Shown here in pieces: positions 1-7,455 of a stretch of 13,954 bases of DNA. The first letter of the stretch is position 1, and each line of letters begins with the position of its first letter. The translations under genes and the position numbers were made by a program. The stretch is from CAZOOR01 sp964581505 (GTDB taxonomy: Bacteria; Bacteroidota; Ignavibacteria; Kapaibacteriales; UBA2268). The stretch lies in NCBI GenBank assembly GCA_964581505.1, contig CAZOOR010000067.1, positions 1 to 13,954 of the forward strand. Reading direction: 5' to 3'. The notes under the pieces were generated by a model that had not been told where the DNA came from, did not search any database, and worked only from the letters and a program-made list of their open reading frames with translations.

Positions 1-28
1 GCTCCGCAGGCACCCCCTCCGAAGGGGG
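1..28 (+). repeat. In-frame double-hairpin palindromic element, copy 1 (left end cut by window edge)
   Basis: The right half of one hairpin (GCAGGC at 6-11) is followed by a second: CCCCCT 13-18, loop CCGA, AGGGGG 23-28. It is identical to the matching part of the complete copy at 13518-13552 and is translated as part of the T9SS sorting domain. The left arm of the first hairpin is mostly outside the window. Confidence 0.7.
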
Positions 29-116
29 ACATATTCGGCTTGATGTGTCGGGCTTAGTGGCGGGTGTGTATTTTATCCGTGTGGGTGGTAAGATGTATAA
101 GTTTGTGAAGATGTAG
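1..116 (+). CDS. C-terminal end of a T9SS-sorted secreted protein (5' part outside window)
   Basis: The reading frame is open from the window edge (first complete codon at 3) to TAG at 114-116 and encodes about 37 residues. They include DVSGLVAGVYFIRVGGK and end in KFVKM, the final beta strands of a Por/T9SS C-terminal sorting domain (TIGR04183-like). In this family the domain directs export of a periplasmic protein across the outer membrane and is usually removed afterwards. The segment aligns without gaps to the end of the complete T9SS protein at 12354-13640: 104 of 116 bases match and the first 52 are identical. The first residues (S-A-G-T-P-S-E-G-G) are encoded by a palindromic element. 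The passenger domain lies to the left and cannot be judged. Assignment as a sorting-domain tail is secure; the protein's function is unknown. Confidence 0.85.
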   Translation, partial: SAGTPSEGGHIRLDVSGLVAGVYFIRVGGKMYKFVKM

Positions 117-135
117 GTAAAATAGCCAACCTCTC

Positions 136-171
136 TGTCGCTTCGCGACATCTCTCCTTAGCAAGGAGAGA
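136..171. repeat. Twin hairpin element 3' of the T9SS gene
   Basis: Two perfect hairpins stand side by side: TGTCGC 136-141 with GCGACA 145-150 (3-nt loop), and TCTCTCCTT 151-159 with AAGGAGAGA 163-171 (3-nt loop AGC). They begin 19 bases after the stop codon at 116. On the plus strand the second hairpin is followed by an A run, not a T run, so it is not a classical terminator for the upstream gene. The style (two adjacent short-loop palindromes) matches the other repeats near 13518 and 13645. Confidence 0.65.
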
Positions 172-173
172 AA

Positions 174-324
174 AAATGTTCGTCATTCTGAGCCAAAGGC
201 GAAGACCGCCAAAGGCAGCGGCGAAGCCAATCCATAAGGAAGGTAGCGACGGGGTGGTGAGTTTCAAACAGCCGCTCCTCACCCCTGCCCGCTCCCAAAG
301 GGCGAGGTAGAAACAGTTGTAAAT
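174..324. repeat. Mosaic of intergenic repeat fragments
   Basis: I see no gene in this stretch. It starts with CGTCATTCTGAGCC, which resembles a repeat common in intergenic DNA of many bacteria (cgtcattctgagcgaag type), with an internal partial duplication around GCCAAAGGC (194-202 and again near 209-216). It then contains GACGGGGTGGTGAG and, at 266-316, a unit beginning AAACAGCCGC, continuing with TCACCCC and CTCCCAA, then GGGCGAGG, and ending GAAACAG. That unit recurs after tyrS at 9506-9557. Short minus-strand reading frames across it have no coding character. Confidence 0.6.
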
Positions 325-356
325 AAAAAAGAGCCGCCTTTTCGGGCGGCTCTTTT
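325..356. terminator. Strong bidirectional intrinsic terminator
   Basis: GAGCCGCC at 331-338 pairs with GGCGGCTC at 345-352 across a 6-nt loop. The stem is extended by A residues at 325-330 against T residues at 353-356. Read on the minus strand it is a GC-rich hairpin followed by a T run, starting 14 bases past the carboxyltransferase stop codon at 370, so it is a good end for that operon. Read on the plus strand it also ends in a T run and could stop read-through from the T9SS gene on the left. Confidence 0.9.
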
Positions 357-369
357 ATTTAATATAATA

Positions 370-1932
370 TTACAAAGGAATGTTTGTATGCTTTTTCGGC
401 GGATTCTTGTCCACTTTGTCTTCGAGCATTTCAAATGCTTCAATCAGTCGCTTGCGTGTGAACTTGGGTTCAATCACATCGTCAATATAACCGTAGGAAG
501 CGGCTATATAGGGATTGGCAAATTTATCCTCGAACTCGGCGATTAATTCGGCTTGACGTTTCTCCTTGTCTTCCGCCGCATCAATTTCTTTCTTGAAAAT
601 AATCTCGACAGCACCCTTCGCACCCATTACGGCAAGTTCCGCTGTGGGCCAAGCGATATTAACATCACCGCGAATATGCTTGCTGTTCATAACGTCATAG
701 GCGCCGCCATACGCTTTACGCGTAATGACTGTAACTTTCGGTACGGTTGCTTCGGAATATGCAAAGAGCAATTTCGCACCGTTTGTAATGATGCCGCCCC
801 ACTCCTGATTGGCTCCGGGCATAAATCCGGGAACGTCTTCAAATGTCAAAATAGGAATGTTGAAAGCATCGCAGAAACGAATAAAACGTGCCGCTTTTTT
901 CGATGAGTCAATATCCAAGACACCTGCCATTACTGCCGGTTGATTGGCTATCACTCCGATACTCCTTCCGCCGAGATGTATAAACCCGACAACGATATTC
1001 TGTGCATAGTCCTGATGCACTTCTAAAAATACTCCGTCATCTGCAATTGTTGTTATGACTTCTTTAATGTCATAGGGCTGATTGGGATTAGCAGGTACAA
1101 TATACTGCAAGCTTTCGTCTTCACGGTCGAACGGGTCTTCGGTTGGAGCAAGCGGCGGTTCTTCCATATTGTTAGCAGGAATATATGTCATCAATTTTTT
1201 AAGTATTTCCAAAGCTTCGACATCGTTTTCCGCCGTAAAGTGTGCCACCCCGCTCTTGCTTGCATGTACGCTTGCACCGCCGAGTTCTTCCGAAGTCAGC
1301 TCCTCGTGTGTAACGGTCTTGACAACCTTAGGTCCCGTAACAAACATATATGATGATTTCTTAACCATAATAATAAAATCCGTAATCGCAGGTGAATATA
1401 CAGCACCGCCCGCACATGGTCCCATAACAAGGGAAATCTGCGGTACGACACCTGAAGCAAGTGTATTGCGCAAGAAAATATCCGCATAGGCACCGAGGGA
1501 AATAACGCCCTCCTGAACGCGGGCGCCGCCGGAATCATTGAGACCGATAACGGGACAACCGACCTTCATTGCCATATCCATCATTTTGCAAATCTTCTTG
1601 CCATGCTCAGCCGAAAGACTGCCGCCCAGCACTGTGAAATCCTGCGAAAAGAGAAGCACCTTTCTCCCGCTTATTTTTCCGTAACCGGTAACAACTCCGT
1701 CTGTAAGAAAAATTTGTTTTTCGAGTCCGAAATCGTGAGAATGATGATGAACAAGCATATCAAATTCCCTAAAACTTCCCTTATCGAGCATCAAATCTAT
1801 TCTTTCGCGAGCAGTCAATTTGCCTTTTGCATGCTGGGAATCAATGCGTTTCTGCCCGCCGCCTTCGAGTGCTTTCGCTTTCAGCGCGTGCATTCTCTTG
1901 ATTTTATTATCAATAATTTTGTTATTATCCAT
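370..1932 (-). CDS. pccB: Acyl-CoA (probably propionyl-CoA) carboxylase, carboxyltransferase beta subunit
   Basis: This biotin-dependent carboxyltransferase moves CO2 from carboxybiotin to an acyl-CoA, most likely propionyl-CoA to give methylmalonyl-CoA in the cytoplasm. Two crotonase-fold halves are visible. The N half has GGSLSAEHGKKI (about residues 103-114), GPCAGGAVYSP (171-181) and VTGPKVVKTVTHEE (198-211). The C half has EDVPGFMPG (365-373), QEWGGII (376-382), RKAYGGAYDVM (405-415) and AWPTAELAVMGAKGAVE (427-443). The GGAYDVM and AWPTAE wording is that of PccB-type enzymes. I choose the ATG at 1932 (520 aa, normal family length). It overlaps the preceding gene's stop by 8 nt and leads directly into the usual family start; the in-frame ATG at 1971 would add 13 residues and overlap by 47 nt. 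It is the last gene of a three-gene operon. The substrate is inferred; acetyl-CoA or another short acyl-CoA is possible. Confidence 0.93.
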   Translation of the reverse strand: MDNNKIIDNKIKRMHALKAKALEGGGQKRIDSQHAKGKLTARERIDLMLDKGSFREFDMLVHHHSHDFGLEKQIFLTDGVVTGYGKISGRKVLLFSQDFTVLGGSLSAEHGKKICKMMDMAMKVGCPVIGLNDSGGARVQEGVISLGAYADIFLRNTLASGVVPQISLVMGPCAGGAVYSPAITDFIIMVKKSSYMFVTGPKVVKTVTHEELTSEELGGASVHASKSGVAHFTAENDVEALEILKKLMTYIPANNMEEPPLAPTEDPFDREDESLQYIVPANPNQPYDIKEVITTIADDGVFLEVHQDYAQNIVVGFIHLGGRSIGVIANQPAVMAGVLDIDSSKKAARFIRFCDAFNIPILTFEDVPGFMPGANQEWGGIITNGAKLLFAYSEATVPKVTVITRKAYGGAYDVMNSKHIRGDVNIAWPTAELAVMGAKGAVEIIFKKEIDAAEDKEKRQAELIAEFEDKFANPYIAASYGYIDDVIEPKFTRKRLIEAFEMLEDKVDKNPPKKHTNIPL

Positions 1933-2470
1933 TTGTTGCCTGCTGTTTATTATTATTACTTTCAATTTCAATTAATAATTCTTCTTTCTCAACGCTTTTA
2001 CCTTCGTTCGCATTGACGGTTTTTATAACACCGGTGATAGGAGCCGATACTGCATTTTCCATTTTCATTGCTTCGATGATTATAATTTTATCGCCTTTCT
2101 GGACTTCGTCTCCTACACTGACATTTACCTTGATAACCATACCGGGCATAGGTGCCTTAATCTGTGCATAGCCGGTTCCGTCCCCTGCGCCCGATTCTTT
2201 CAAATATTTCTTGATTAGTCGTTTCGTCTCATTAGTAACTTCGGCATCGAACATAAAACCGTCCGTGTATATCTGCATAATGTCATTTTCTTTATCCTGA
2301 ACATCAACAATCAGCAGATGATTATCTACGGATAAAGAATATACACTTGCACCAATTCTTTTCAATTTTTCTATTTTATGTTCTTTGTCGTCAATGATAA
2401 TTTCACCGTCTCCGTTCGGCACAATTGCCGAATATTCTTTTTCATCAACGTTAATTGTAATTTTTTCCAT
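1925..2470 (-). CDS. Biotin carboxyl carrier protein subunit of the acyl-CoA carboxylase
   Basis: A 181-residue protein carries the mobile biotin arm between the carboxylase and the carboxyltransferase. The C-terminal biotinyl (barrel-sandwich hybrid) domain covers about residues 104-170: the APMPGMV segment at 106-112, the biotinylation motif EAMKMEN with Lys136 as the attachment site, and a glycine turn ITGVIK. Residues 1-75 form a charged, beta-rich N-terminal region typical of stand-alone carriers that work with PccB-like partners in Bacteroidota relatives, and a short linker containing SGAGDGTG follows. The gene begins 26 nt after the biotin carboxylase stop, and its stop codon (TAA, 1925-1927) lies inside the start region of the carboxyltransferase gene, which suggests translational coupling. 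A tail rich in N and Q (about 172-180) follows the domain. No strong Shine-Dalgarno sequence precedes the ATG. Confidence 0.93.
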   Translation of the reverse strand: MEKITINVDEKEYSAIVPNGDGEIIIDDKEHKIEKLKRIGASVYSLSVDNHLLIVDVQDKENDIMQIYTDGFMFDAEVTNETKRLIKKYLKESGAGDGTGYAQIKAPMPGMVIKVNVSVGDEVQKGDKIIIIEAMKMENAVSAPITGVIKTVNANEGKSVEKEELLIEIESNNNKQQATNG

Positions 2471-2496
2471 TTTCTTGTTTCAATTAAATTAAACTA

Positions 2497-4005
2497 CTAT
2501 CTGTTTTGCAAACACTGCTGTTTCCATCTGCTTGCGGATTGTTTTCCGTTTGTTTTCACATTTGCCGAATTATTATGAACACCGTTTTTATTATTCATAT
2601 AAGAAAAAGCGGCAATTGAAGCAATGTAATCGTAATAATCATTACGCATTTTTTCAAGCAGTTCGAAATCAAAGGCATTCTGAATAAAGCCCGTATCAAA
2701 ATACTCATTACGGAATATCGGGTTGCGCATCACGGCAATCAAAAAAGGTATAATCGTACGCAAGCCGGTTATTTTATAATCCTGCAAAGCTCTGTCCATA
2801 CGGTTTAACGCTTCTTCACGATTCTTGCCCCAAGCGATTAATTTCGACAGCATAGGGTCGAAGTATATTGAAATTTCCGAATTATTCTCAATACCGCTGT
2901 CAATCCTGACACCTTTTCCTGCCGGCTCTCGCAAATAAGTAATTTTTCCCGTGTCCGGCAGAAATCCGTTAAACGGGTCTTCGGCATAAATTCTGCATTC
3001 AATCGCATGCCCCCGCCATTCCACATCATCTTGCGTAAACGAAAGTTTATTTCCGGCGGCTATGCTGATTTGCTCTTTTGCCAAATCTATACCCGTAACC
3101 ATTTCCGTAACGGGATGTTCTACCTGCAAACGGGTATTCATCTCAAGAAAATAAAAATGTCTGTCCTGAGTAAAAAGGAATTCCACGGTTCCCGCATTAA
3201 CGTAATCGCAGGCACGTGCGGCTTCGATAGCAACCTGTCCCATTTTATGCCGCAATTCCTCGTCCAGAACAGTCGAGGGCGATTCCTCAATTACTTTCTG
3301 ATGACGGCGCTGAATGGAGCAGTCGCGCTCACCGAGATGAACATAGTTTCCGTGTTCATCGCCGATTAATTGAATTTCAATATGCTTTGGATTGATAATA
3401 AATTTTTCAATATAAACCGAATCGTCCCCGAAAGCATTGAGTGCCTCGCGTTGCGCTCCTTCAAAATCGGGGATTAAGTCTTCTTCCTTTTCTACCCGCC
3501 GCATACCTTTGCCGCCACCGCCTGCTACTGCCTTGAGCAGAACGGGAAAACCCATTTCCTTGGCAATTTCGAGAGCGGTTGCACCATCTTTAATAGGCTC
3601 CTTCGTACCCGGTACAATCGGCACGCCGGCATTAGCCATAAGTTCACGTGCTTTTGTCTTATTGCCCATCACATCAATTGCGTAGGGCTTTGGACCGATG
3701 AATTTAATTCCCACATCTTGGCAGGCTTTGCTGAATGCAGAATTTTCCGAGAGAAAACCGTAACCCGGATGTATAGCTTCACTGCCGCTCTTCTTAGCGG
3801 TTTCAATTATTTGCTCAATATCCAAGTAAGCGGCTTTGGGCGTATCGGCAAAGATTTCGTAAGTATAATCTGCATAATGCACAAAGGGAGCTTCGCGGTC
3901 AACATTATGATAAACGCTGACAGTTTCAATCCCCAGTTCGCGTGCCGCTCGGATTATTCTTATTGCTATTTCGCCGCGATTTGCGATTAGAATTCTTTTA
4001 AACAT
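2497..4005 (-). CDS. accC: Biotin carboxylase subunit of acyl-CoA carboxylase (AccC/PccA-type)
   Basis: This 502-residue ATP-grasp enzyme carboxylates biotin on the carrier protein using ATP and bicarbonate. Visible parts are the N-terminal preATP-grasp start FKRILIANRGEIAIR (2-16), IHPGYGFLSEN (79-89), the glycine-rich ATP loop AGGGGKGMRR (161-170), HLGERDCSIQRRHQK (223-237), and the catalytic stretch EMNTRLQVEHPVTE (288-301), whose Glu, Asn and Arg line up with active-site residues of E. coli AccC. It is first in the minus-strand operon and is followed by separate carrier and carboxyltransferase genes, so the BC-BCCP fusion of mitochondrial PccA is absent. The last 30 or so residues are low-complexity (N, K, S, Q) and unlike the folded core. 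ATG at 4005 starts exactly at the conserved MFKRILIANRGE. The 97 bp upstream must hold the operon promoter; I could not fix its boxes. Confidence 0.95.
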   Translation of the reverse strand: MFKRILIANRGEIAIRIIRAARELGIETVSVYHNVDREAPFVHYADYTYEIFADTPKAAYLDIEQIIETAKKSGSEAIHPGYGFLSENSAFSKACQDVGIKFIGPKPYAIDVMGNKTKARELMANAGVPIVPGTKEPIKDGATALEIAKEMGFPVLLKAVAGGGGKGMRRVEKEEDLIPDFEGAQREALNAFGDDSVYIEKFIINPKHIEIQLIGDEHGNYVHLGERDCSIQRRHQKVIEESPSTVLDEELRHKMGQVAIEAARACDYVNAGTVEFLFTQDRHFYFLEMNTRLQVEHPVTEMVTGIDLAKEQISIAAGNKLSFTQDDVEWRGHAIECRIYAEDPFNGFLPDTGKITYLREPAGKGVRIDSGIENNSEISIYFDPMLSKLIAWGKNREEALNRMDRALQDYKITGLRTIIPFLIAVMRNPIFRNEYFDTGFIQNAFDFELLEKMRNDYYDYIASIAAFSYMNNKNGVHNNSANVKTNGKQSASRWKQQCLQNR

Positions 4006-4102
4006 ATTTGATTGTTTATTGTGAAAAGTAACAATGTATTGAATTTCAATCTATTAACTTTCGAGCAAAAAACAAAGATAATTATTGAATTTTTTTTATT
4101 AT

Positions 4103-4921
4103 TTAGTGCTTTCTGAAAAATGACAGTATAACAGCAAAGCCAAAAAGTACAGATTGGAATAAAATGATAACAGCGCCGGTGGGCAGATTTAGGAAAATGG
4201 AAATCAGCAATCCTATTAGCGATGTTGATATTCCGAATATGATTGCTTTAATTGTCATTGTAAAAAATCTATCCGCACTCAAGCGTGCTGTTGCCGCAGG
4301 AATAACAAGAAAAGCGGCAATTAACACAATACCGACAAGTTTGATTGACAAAACAATAGTAAGGGCAATCATAACCGAAAGCAAGTAATCGTCAAAGCGG
4401 GTCTTGTGCCTGTCGGCTCGCGCCAGCTCGCGGTCGAACGAAGCATAAGCCCACCGCTTCCAATATCGCAATGACAAAAGCGCCGTGATTAAACTTAGTA
4501 CCGCCTCCGCTGTGATGTCGGTTTTGTTTACCAACAGTATTGAGCCGAACAGATATGAAAAAGCATCAACGGAATAATCTTTTTTCAATGATAGGAAAAT
4601 AATTCCAAGCGCCATTGAGAGTGCAAAGAAAATGCCTATGGAAGTATCTATTTCAAGCGTAGTTTTTTCTTTAAGCAATGTAATAAGTATTGCAACCAAT
4701 ATAGTAAACGGAAGGGCAATCCACAATGGCTCTGCCTGCAAAAGCAAACCGAGAGCCACTCCGCCGAAAGCGGCGTGCGCAAGCCCGTTGCCGAGGAAAC
4801 TCATTTTCCTCTGCACAACAAATACACCGTAGAAACTGCCGAGAAATCCAACCAGCACACCGGCGATTAACGCCCTTTGAAAAAATGTCATTGATAATAT
4901 ATCTATGAAAGATGTATCCAT
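4103..4921 (-). CDS. znuB: Zinc/manganese ABC transporter, membrane permease (ABC-3 family)
   Basis: A 272-residue, highly hydrophobic protein forms the membrane channel of a divalent-metal importer. Family marks include MSFLGNGLAHAAFGG (40-54), YLFGSILLV (123-131), the LVGIVLIAAFLVIPAATAR segment (195-213) and LPTGAVIIL (246-254). About seven to eight membrane segments are apparent, for example near 14-36, 50-84, 94-112, 135-152, 180-208, 225-244 and 249-268. Its ATG shares one base with the stop codon of the ATPase gene (TGATG at 4919-4923), implying coupled translation. It is last in the operon. The substrate may be Zn2+ or Mn2+; the permease sequence alone does not decide. Confidence 0.92.
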   Translation of the reverse strand: MDTSFIDILSMTFFQRALIAGVLVGFLGSFYGVFVVQRKMSFLGNGLAHAAFGGVALGLLLQAEPLWIALPFTILVAILITLLKEKTTLEIDTSIGIFFALSMALGIIFLSLKKDYSVDAFSYLFGSILLVNKTDITAEAVLSLITALLSLRYWKRWAYASFDRELARADRHKTRFDDYLLSVMIALTIVLSIKLVGIVLIAAFLVIPAATARLSADRFFTMTIKAIIFGISTSLIGLLISIFLNLPTGAVIILFQSVLFGFAVILSFFRKH

Positions 4922-5667
4922 CAGTGCCTTGCTCCGAATATCATTTTATGCTTATGTCCTTCGTGTCCGAATGCTATTCTCAGCACTTCGTCGGTAAATG
5001 CCTTTTCGGGCGTATTGAAACAGATTACATTTTTATTCAGAATCATCACCCTGTCCGAATGATGATAAGCGGTTTCCCAATCGTGCGTAACCATAAGCAC
5101 AGTTGTCTTTGTTTCTTTCCTGATTTTATCAAGGATATTGTTCAAATCGGATTCGGACGCCGTATCAATACCGGTAGCCGGTTCGTCCAGCAATAGAACT
5201 TTTGGTTTGCGTGCAATACTACGTGCCAGATAAATTCTTTGCAATTCGCCACCGGAAAGTTTGCTTAATTGTATATCGGCTAAATTTTCGGCACTAACTT
5301 TTCTCAGAGCGTCTATCGAATCGGCAAGAAGTTTGTCGCTTAGTCTTGCCAGCCAATTTGCCTCAATTCCCGAAGCAACAAGTTCAACGGCTGTCGCCGG
5401 AAAAGAGCGAGCGGCTGTTTTCAGCTGCGGAACATAGCCGAAATACAGGCTATTATGTTGTTGCGGAGCTTGTCCGTCAATCAATATCGTTCCGCTTGTT
5501 GGATATAGTAAACCGAGCATCAGTTTGATAAGTGATGATTTGCCGCCGCCGTTCGGTCCCACAATAGAAATAAATTCTCCGCTTGCAATATCCAAAGTAA
5601 TATCTTCGAGTACGGTATGGGAACCGTACAAAAGCGACAGGGACGATATATCAATAAATTTAGACAT
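4921..5667 (-). CDS. znuC: Zinc/manganese ABC transporter, ATP-binding protein
   Basis: This 248-residue cytoplasmic ATPase energises the metal importer. All ABC motifs are present: Walker A GPNGGGKSS (37-45), Q-loop Gln81, signature LSGGELQR (137-144), Walker B VLLLDE (157-162), D-loop GID (166-168) and switch His195 in VTHDW. The C-terminus has several histidines (GHEGHKHK, then a final H), a feature often seen in metal-importer ATPases and possibly metal-sensing. The start ATG overlaps the lipoprotein gene's stop by one base (TAATG at 5665-5669), and its own stop overlaps the permease start by one base, so the three genes are one tight operon in the order lipoprotein, ATPase, permease. Confidence 0.94.
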   Translation of the reverse strand: MSKFIDISSLSLLYGSHTVLEDITLDIASGEFISIVGPNGGGKSSLIKLMLGLLYPTSGTILIDGQAPQQHNSLYFGYVPQLKTAARSFPATAVELVASGIEANWLARLSDKLLADSIDALRKVSAENLADIQLSKLSGGELQRIYLARSIARKPKVLLLDEPATGIDTASESDLNNILDKIRKETKTTVLMVTHDWETAYHHSDRVMILNKNVICFNTPEKAFTDEVLRIAFGHEGHKHKMIFGARH

Positions 5668-6551
5668 TAGTCCGAAAATCCTTTAAGAATATTTTTTAGA
5701 TTAAAACGCATTAAGTCAAAATAATTATCTCTACCGTAAAGTCCGCCGAGCGGGTCAAGTTCCAAGACTTCAATTCCTGTCCCATGAACAAGTACATTCA
5801 AAGAACGTTTCGGCAATTGCGGCTCGGTATAAACCGCTTTAAGTCTGAGATTCTGGATTTTTCTTTTTAATGTCGCAATATCCTGTAATGTCGGTTGCTT
5901 GCCCGGAGATGTTTCTACTGCACCTGCATATTTCAATCCGTATCGTCTCAAGAAATATAAAAAAGAAGGGTGAAATAATAATACGCTTTTGCCTTTGTAC
6001 GGCTTCAATGCCTGACGGATTTCATTATCAAGCAGAGTAAGTTTTTTCACAAGTCGAACCGCATTGGCTTTGTATATCTCGGTTTTTGTCGGGTTTAATT
6101 CAGACATAATATTTGCCAGCCGCGGAACAAGTACTTTCATAATTAACGGGTCTGTCCAGAAATGCGGCTCAATATTTTCTGCCGCTTTTTCAGTTTCGGG
6201 AACATACAGAAGCATAGGAGCGGGTATTTCTTGAATAATTTGAATTGTTTTGGCATTATCAAAGCGAGACACCCAATTATCTACATTGTCCGAAATATAA
6301 AACAGTGCAAGTGATTTTTCCGTTATGTTTATATCCGCCGGCTTTGGCGAAAAAGTATGATGTGAAACTCCCGGCGGAATAATGCAATAGATAGAATTAG
6401 AATCACCCGCAATATCACGGAGTAGCATTGCGAGCGGCTCGTTAGTTGTAACGAAATACTTATTTGTCGGTAGCGGTTCTTTTTCACCGCAGGAAAATAC
6501 GGCAGACAGCACTAATATCAATAATAAATATTTAATAACTGCACTTTTCAT
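5667..6551 (-). CDS. znuA: Zinc/manganese ABC transporter substrate-binding lipoprotein
   Basis: A 294-residue periplasm-facing lipoprotein of the cluster A-I (ZnuA/TroA/PsaA) metal-binding family. I choose ATG at 6551, because the peptide MKSAVIKYLLLILVLSAVFSC then forms a clean lipoprotein signal with lipid-carrying Cys21; the ATG at 6587 would put 12 extra residues before it. Likely metal ligands are His64 or His65 (GVSHHTFSP), His130 (EPHFWTDP), His194 (LFHPSF) and an acidic residue near the end (Asp266 in ELDPLGG, or Glu243). The long His/Asp-rich loop of Proteobacterial ZnuA is absent. It is first in the minus-strand operon and shares a short divergent intergenic region (6552-6652) with crcB. 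No convincing Zur or MntR operator was seen there. Zn versus Mn is undecided. Confidence 0.9.
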   Translation of the reverse strand: MKSAVIKYLLLILVLSAVFSCGEKEPLPTNKYFVTTNEPLAMLLRDIAGDSNSIYCIIPPGVSHHTFSPKPADINITEKSLALFYISDNVDNWVSRFDNAKTIQIIQEIPAPMLLYVPETEKAAENIEPHFWTDPLIMKVLVPRLANIMSELNPTKTEIYKANAVRLVKKLTLLDNEIRQALKPYKGKSVLLFHPSFLYFLRRYGLKYAGAVETSPGKQPTLQDIATLKRKIQNLRLKAVYTEPQLPKRSLNVLVHGTGIEVLELDPLGGLYGRDNYFDLMRFNLKNILKGFSD

Positions 6552-6652
6552 AATATCAATACCTAATCTAAAAGAAACAAAATACAAAAAATTTTATTAA
6601 TTTAATATACTTAGAAAATGACGAATAAACGAATAAAATGTGAGGACGGAAA

Positions 6653-7045
6653 ATGAGTGACTATTTGCTGGTAGGTATCGGTGCCGCAAGCGGCGGTATG
6701 GCACGCTATTGGCTTACAGGTATTGTGCAAAGAATAGTTCCGGCTACTATGCCGTACGGCACGCTGACGGTAAATATTATCGGTGGTTTTATTATCGGAT
6801 TGATTATGTATTATTTTGATTATCATAATATTATTTCACCGGAAGTAAAGATTTTGCTAACTATCGGATTTTGCGGTGGTCTGACTACGTTTTCGTCTTT
6901 TTCGTTCGAAACACTGAACTTGCTGACACAGTCGGAATTTTTTTACGCATTTCTAAATATTTTTTCAAATGTCTTTCTTTCTCTTTTAGCAACATCATTG
7001 GGTTTCCTATTGTCAAAATTAATCGGAGTTATCTATGGGAATTAA
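6653..7045 (+). CDS. crcB: Fluoride ion channel CrcB/Fluc
   Basis: A 130-residue protein with four predicted membrane helices; Fluc proteins work as antiparallel dimers that export F- and protect against fluoride. Family motifs are GGMARY (14-19), GTLTVNIIG (36-44, including the pore Asn41) and GFCGGLTTFSSFSFE (72-86), which carries the Thr/Ser and Phe residues lining the F- path and the central Na+ site region. Length is typical. A good ribosome binding site, GAGG at 6642-6645, lies 7 nt before the ATG. The gene overlaps the following DUF190 gene by 11 nt, a pairing known from many genomes. No fluoride riboswitch could be recognised upstream, and the space is only about 100 bp, shared with the divergent metal operon. 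Confidence 0.95.
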   Translation: MSDYLLVGIGAASGGMARYWLTGIVQRIVPATMPYGTLTVNIIGGFIIGLIMYYFDYHNIISPEVKILLTIGFCGGLTTFSSFSFETLNLLTQSEFFYAFLNIFSNVFLSLLATSLGFLLSKLIGVIYGN

Positions 7046-7388
7046 AAGGAATGCAACATTATTGCGTATTTTTATTGGCGAGCGAGACAAGACGGGACGT
7101 ACCCCCGTTTACGAGACAATAGTACAGAAAGCACGCACTATGGAACTTGCCGGGGCAACGGTGTTCAAGGGAATTATGGGTTTCGGTAATTCCAGCCGTG
7201 TTCACTCTTCCAAAGTATTGCGCCTTTCGCAGGATTTGCCTATTATTATTGAGATTGTGGATAACGAAGAAAAAATAAAAAACTTTCTTCCGATTTTGGA
7301 CAAACTCTTTGAAGAATCAAACGCAGGCGCCCTTGTTACAATTGAAAAAGCAGAGATTATTAAATATATCCACTCAAAACAAGATTAG
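7035..7388 (+). CDS. DUF190 family protein (PII-like fold), partner of CrcB
   Basis: A 117-residue soluble protein. The start RNATLLRIFIGERDK, the segment PVYETIVQKARTMELAGATV (about 24-43), GIMGFGN (46-52) and LPIIIEIVDNEEKI mark the DUF190 family. Structures from this family show a ferredoxin-like fold similar to PII signalling proteins, but the biochemical role is not established. It starts 11 nt inside crcB with its own Shine-Dalgarno (GGAG at 7025-7028, 6 nt before the ATG), so both are likely made from one transcript. The persistent linkage suggests it senses or regulates something connected to fluoride export; that is inference. Length is complete for the family. Confidence 0.92.
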   Translation: MGIKRNATLLRIFIGERDKTGRTPVYETIVQKARTMELAGATVFKGIMGFGNSSRVHSSKVLRLSQDLPIIIEIVDNEEKIKNFLPILDKLFEESNAGALVTIEKAEIIKYIHSKQD

Positions 7389-7455
7389 TTTAATAATATT
7401 TTATTATATTATAGTTTATTTTTTTGCGTAAAGAAATACAAAATCGAGATTAGAT

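Noticed and set aside
73..282. Minus-strand frame of 69 codons across the left intergenic region
   Set aside because: It runs through palindromic repeats and the antisense of a sorting-domain tail; no start signal and no recognisable protein texture.
4038..4050. Small dyad ATTGAA-T-TTCAAT upstream of the biotin carboxylase gene
   Set aside because: Arms of only 6 bp in AT-rich DNA are expected by chance; kept as a note because it lies about 33 bp upstream of the operon start.
6552..6652. Fluoride riboswitch or Zur/Fur operator between znuA and crcB
   Set aside because: The region is short and AT-rich; none of the conserved fluoride-riboswitch segments nor a convincing metal-regulator palindrome is visible.
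7389..7455. Terminator or separate gene between DUF190 and the response regulator
   Set aside because: Only an AT-only inverted repeat (TAATAA with TTATTA) is present; there is no GC stem and no reading frame.
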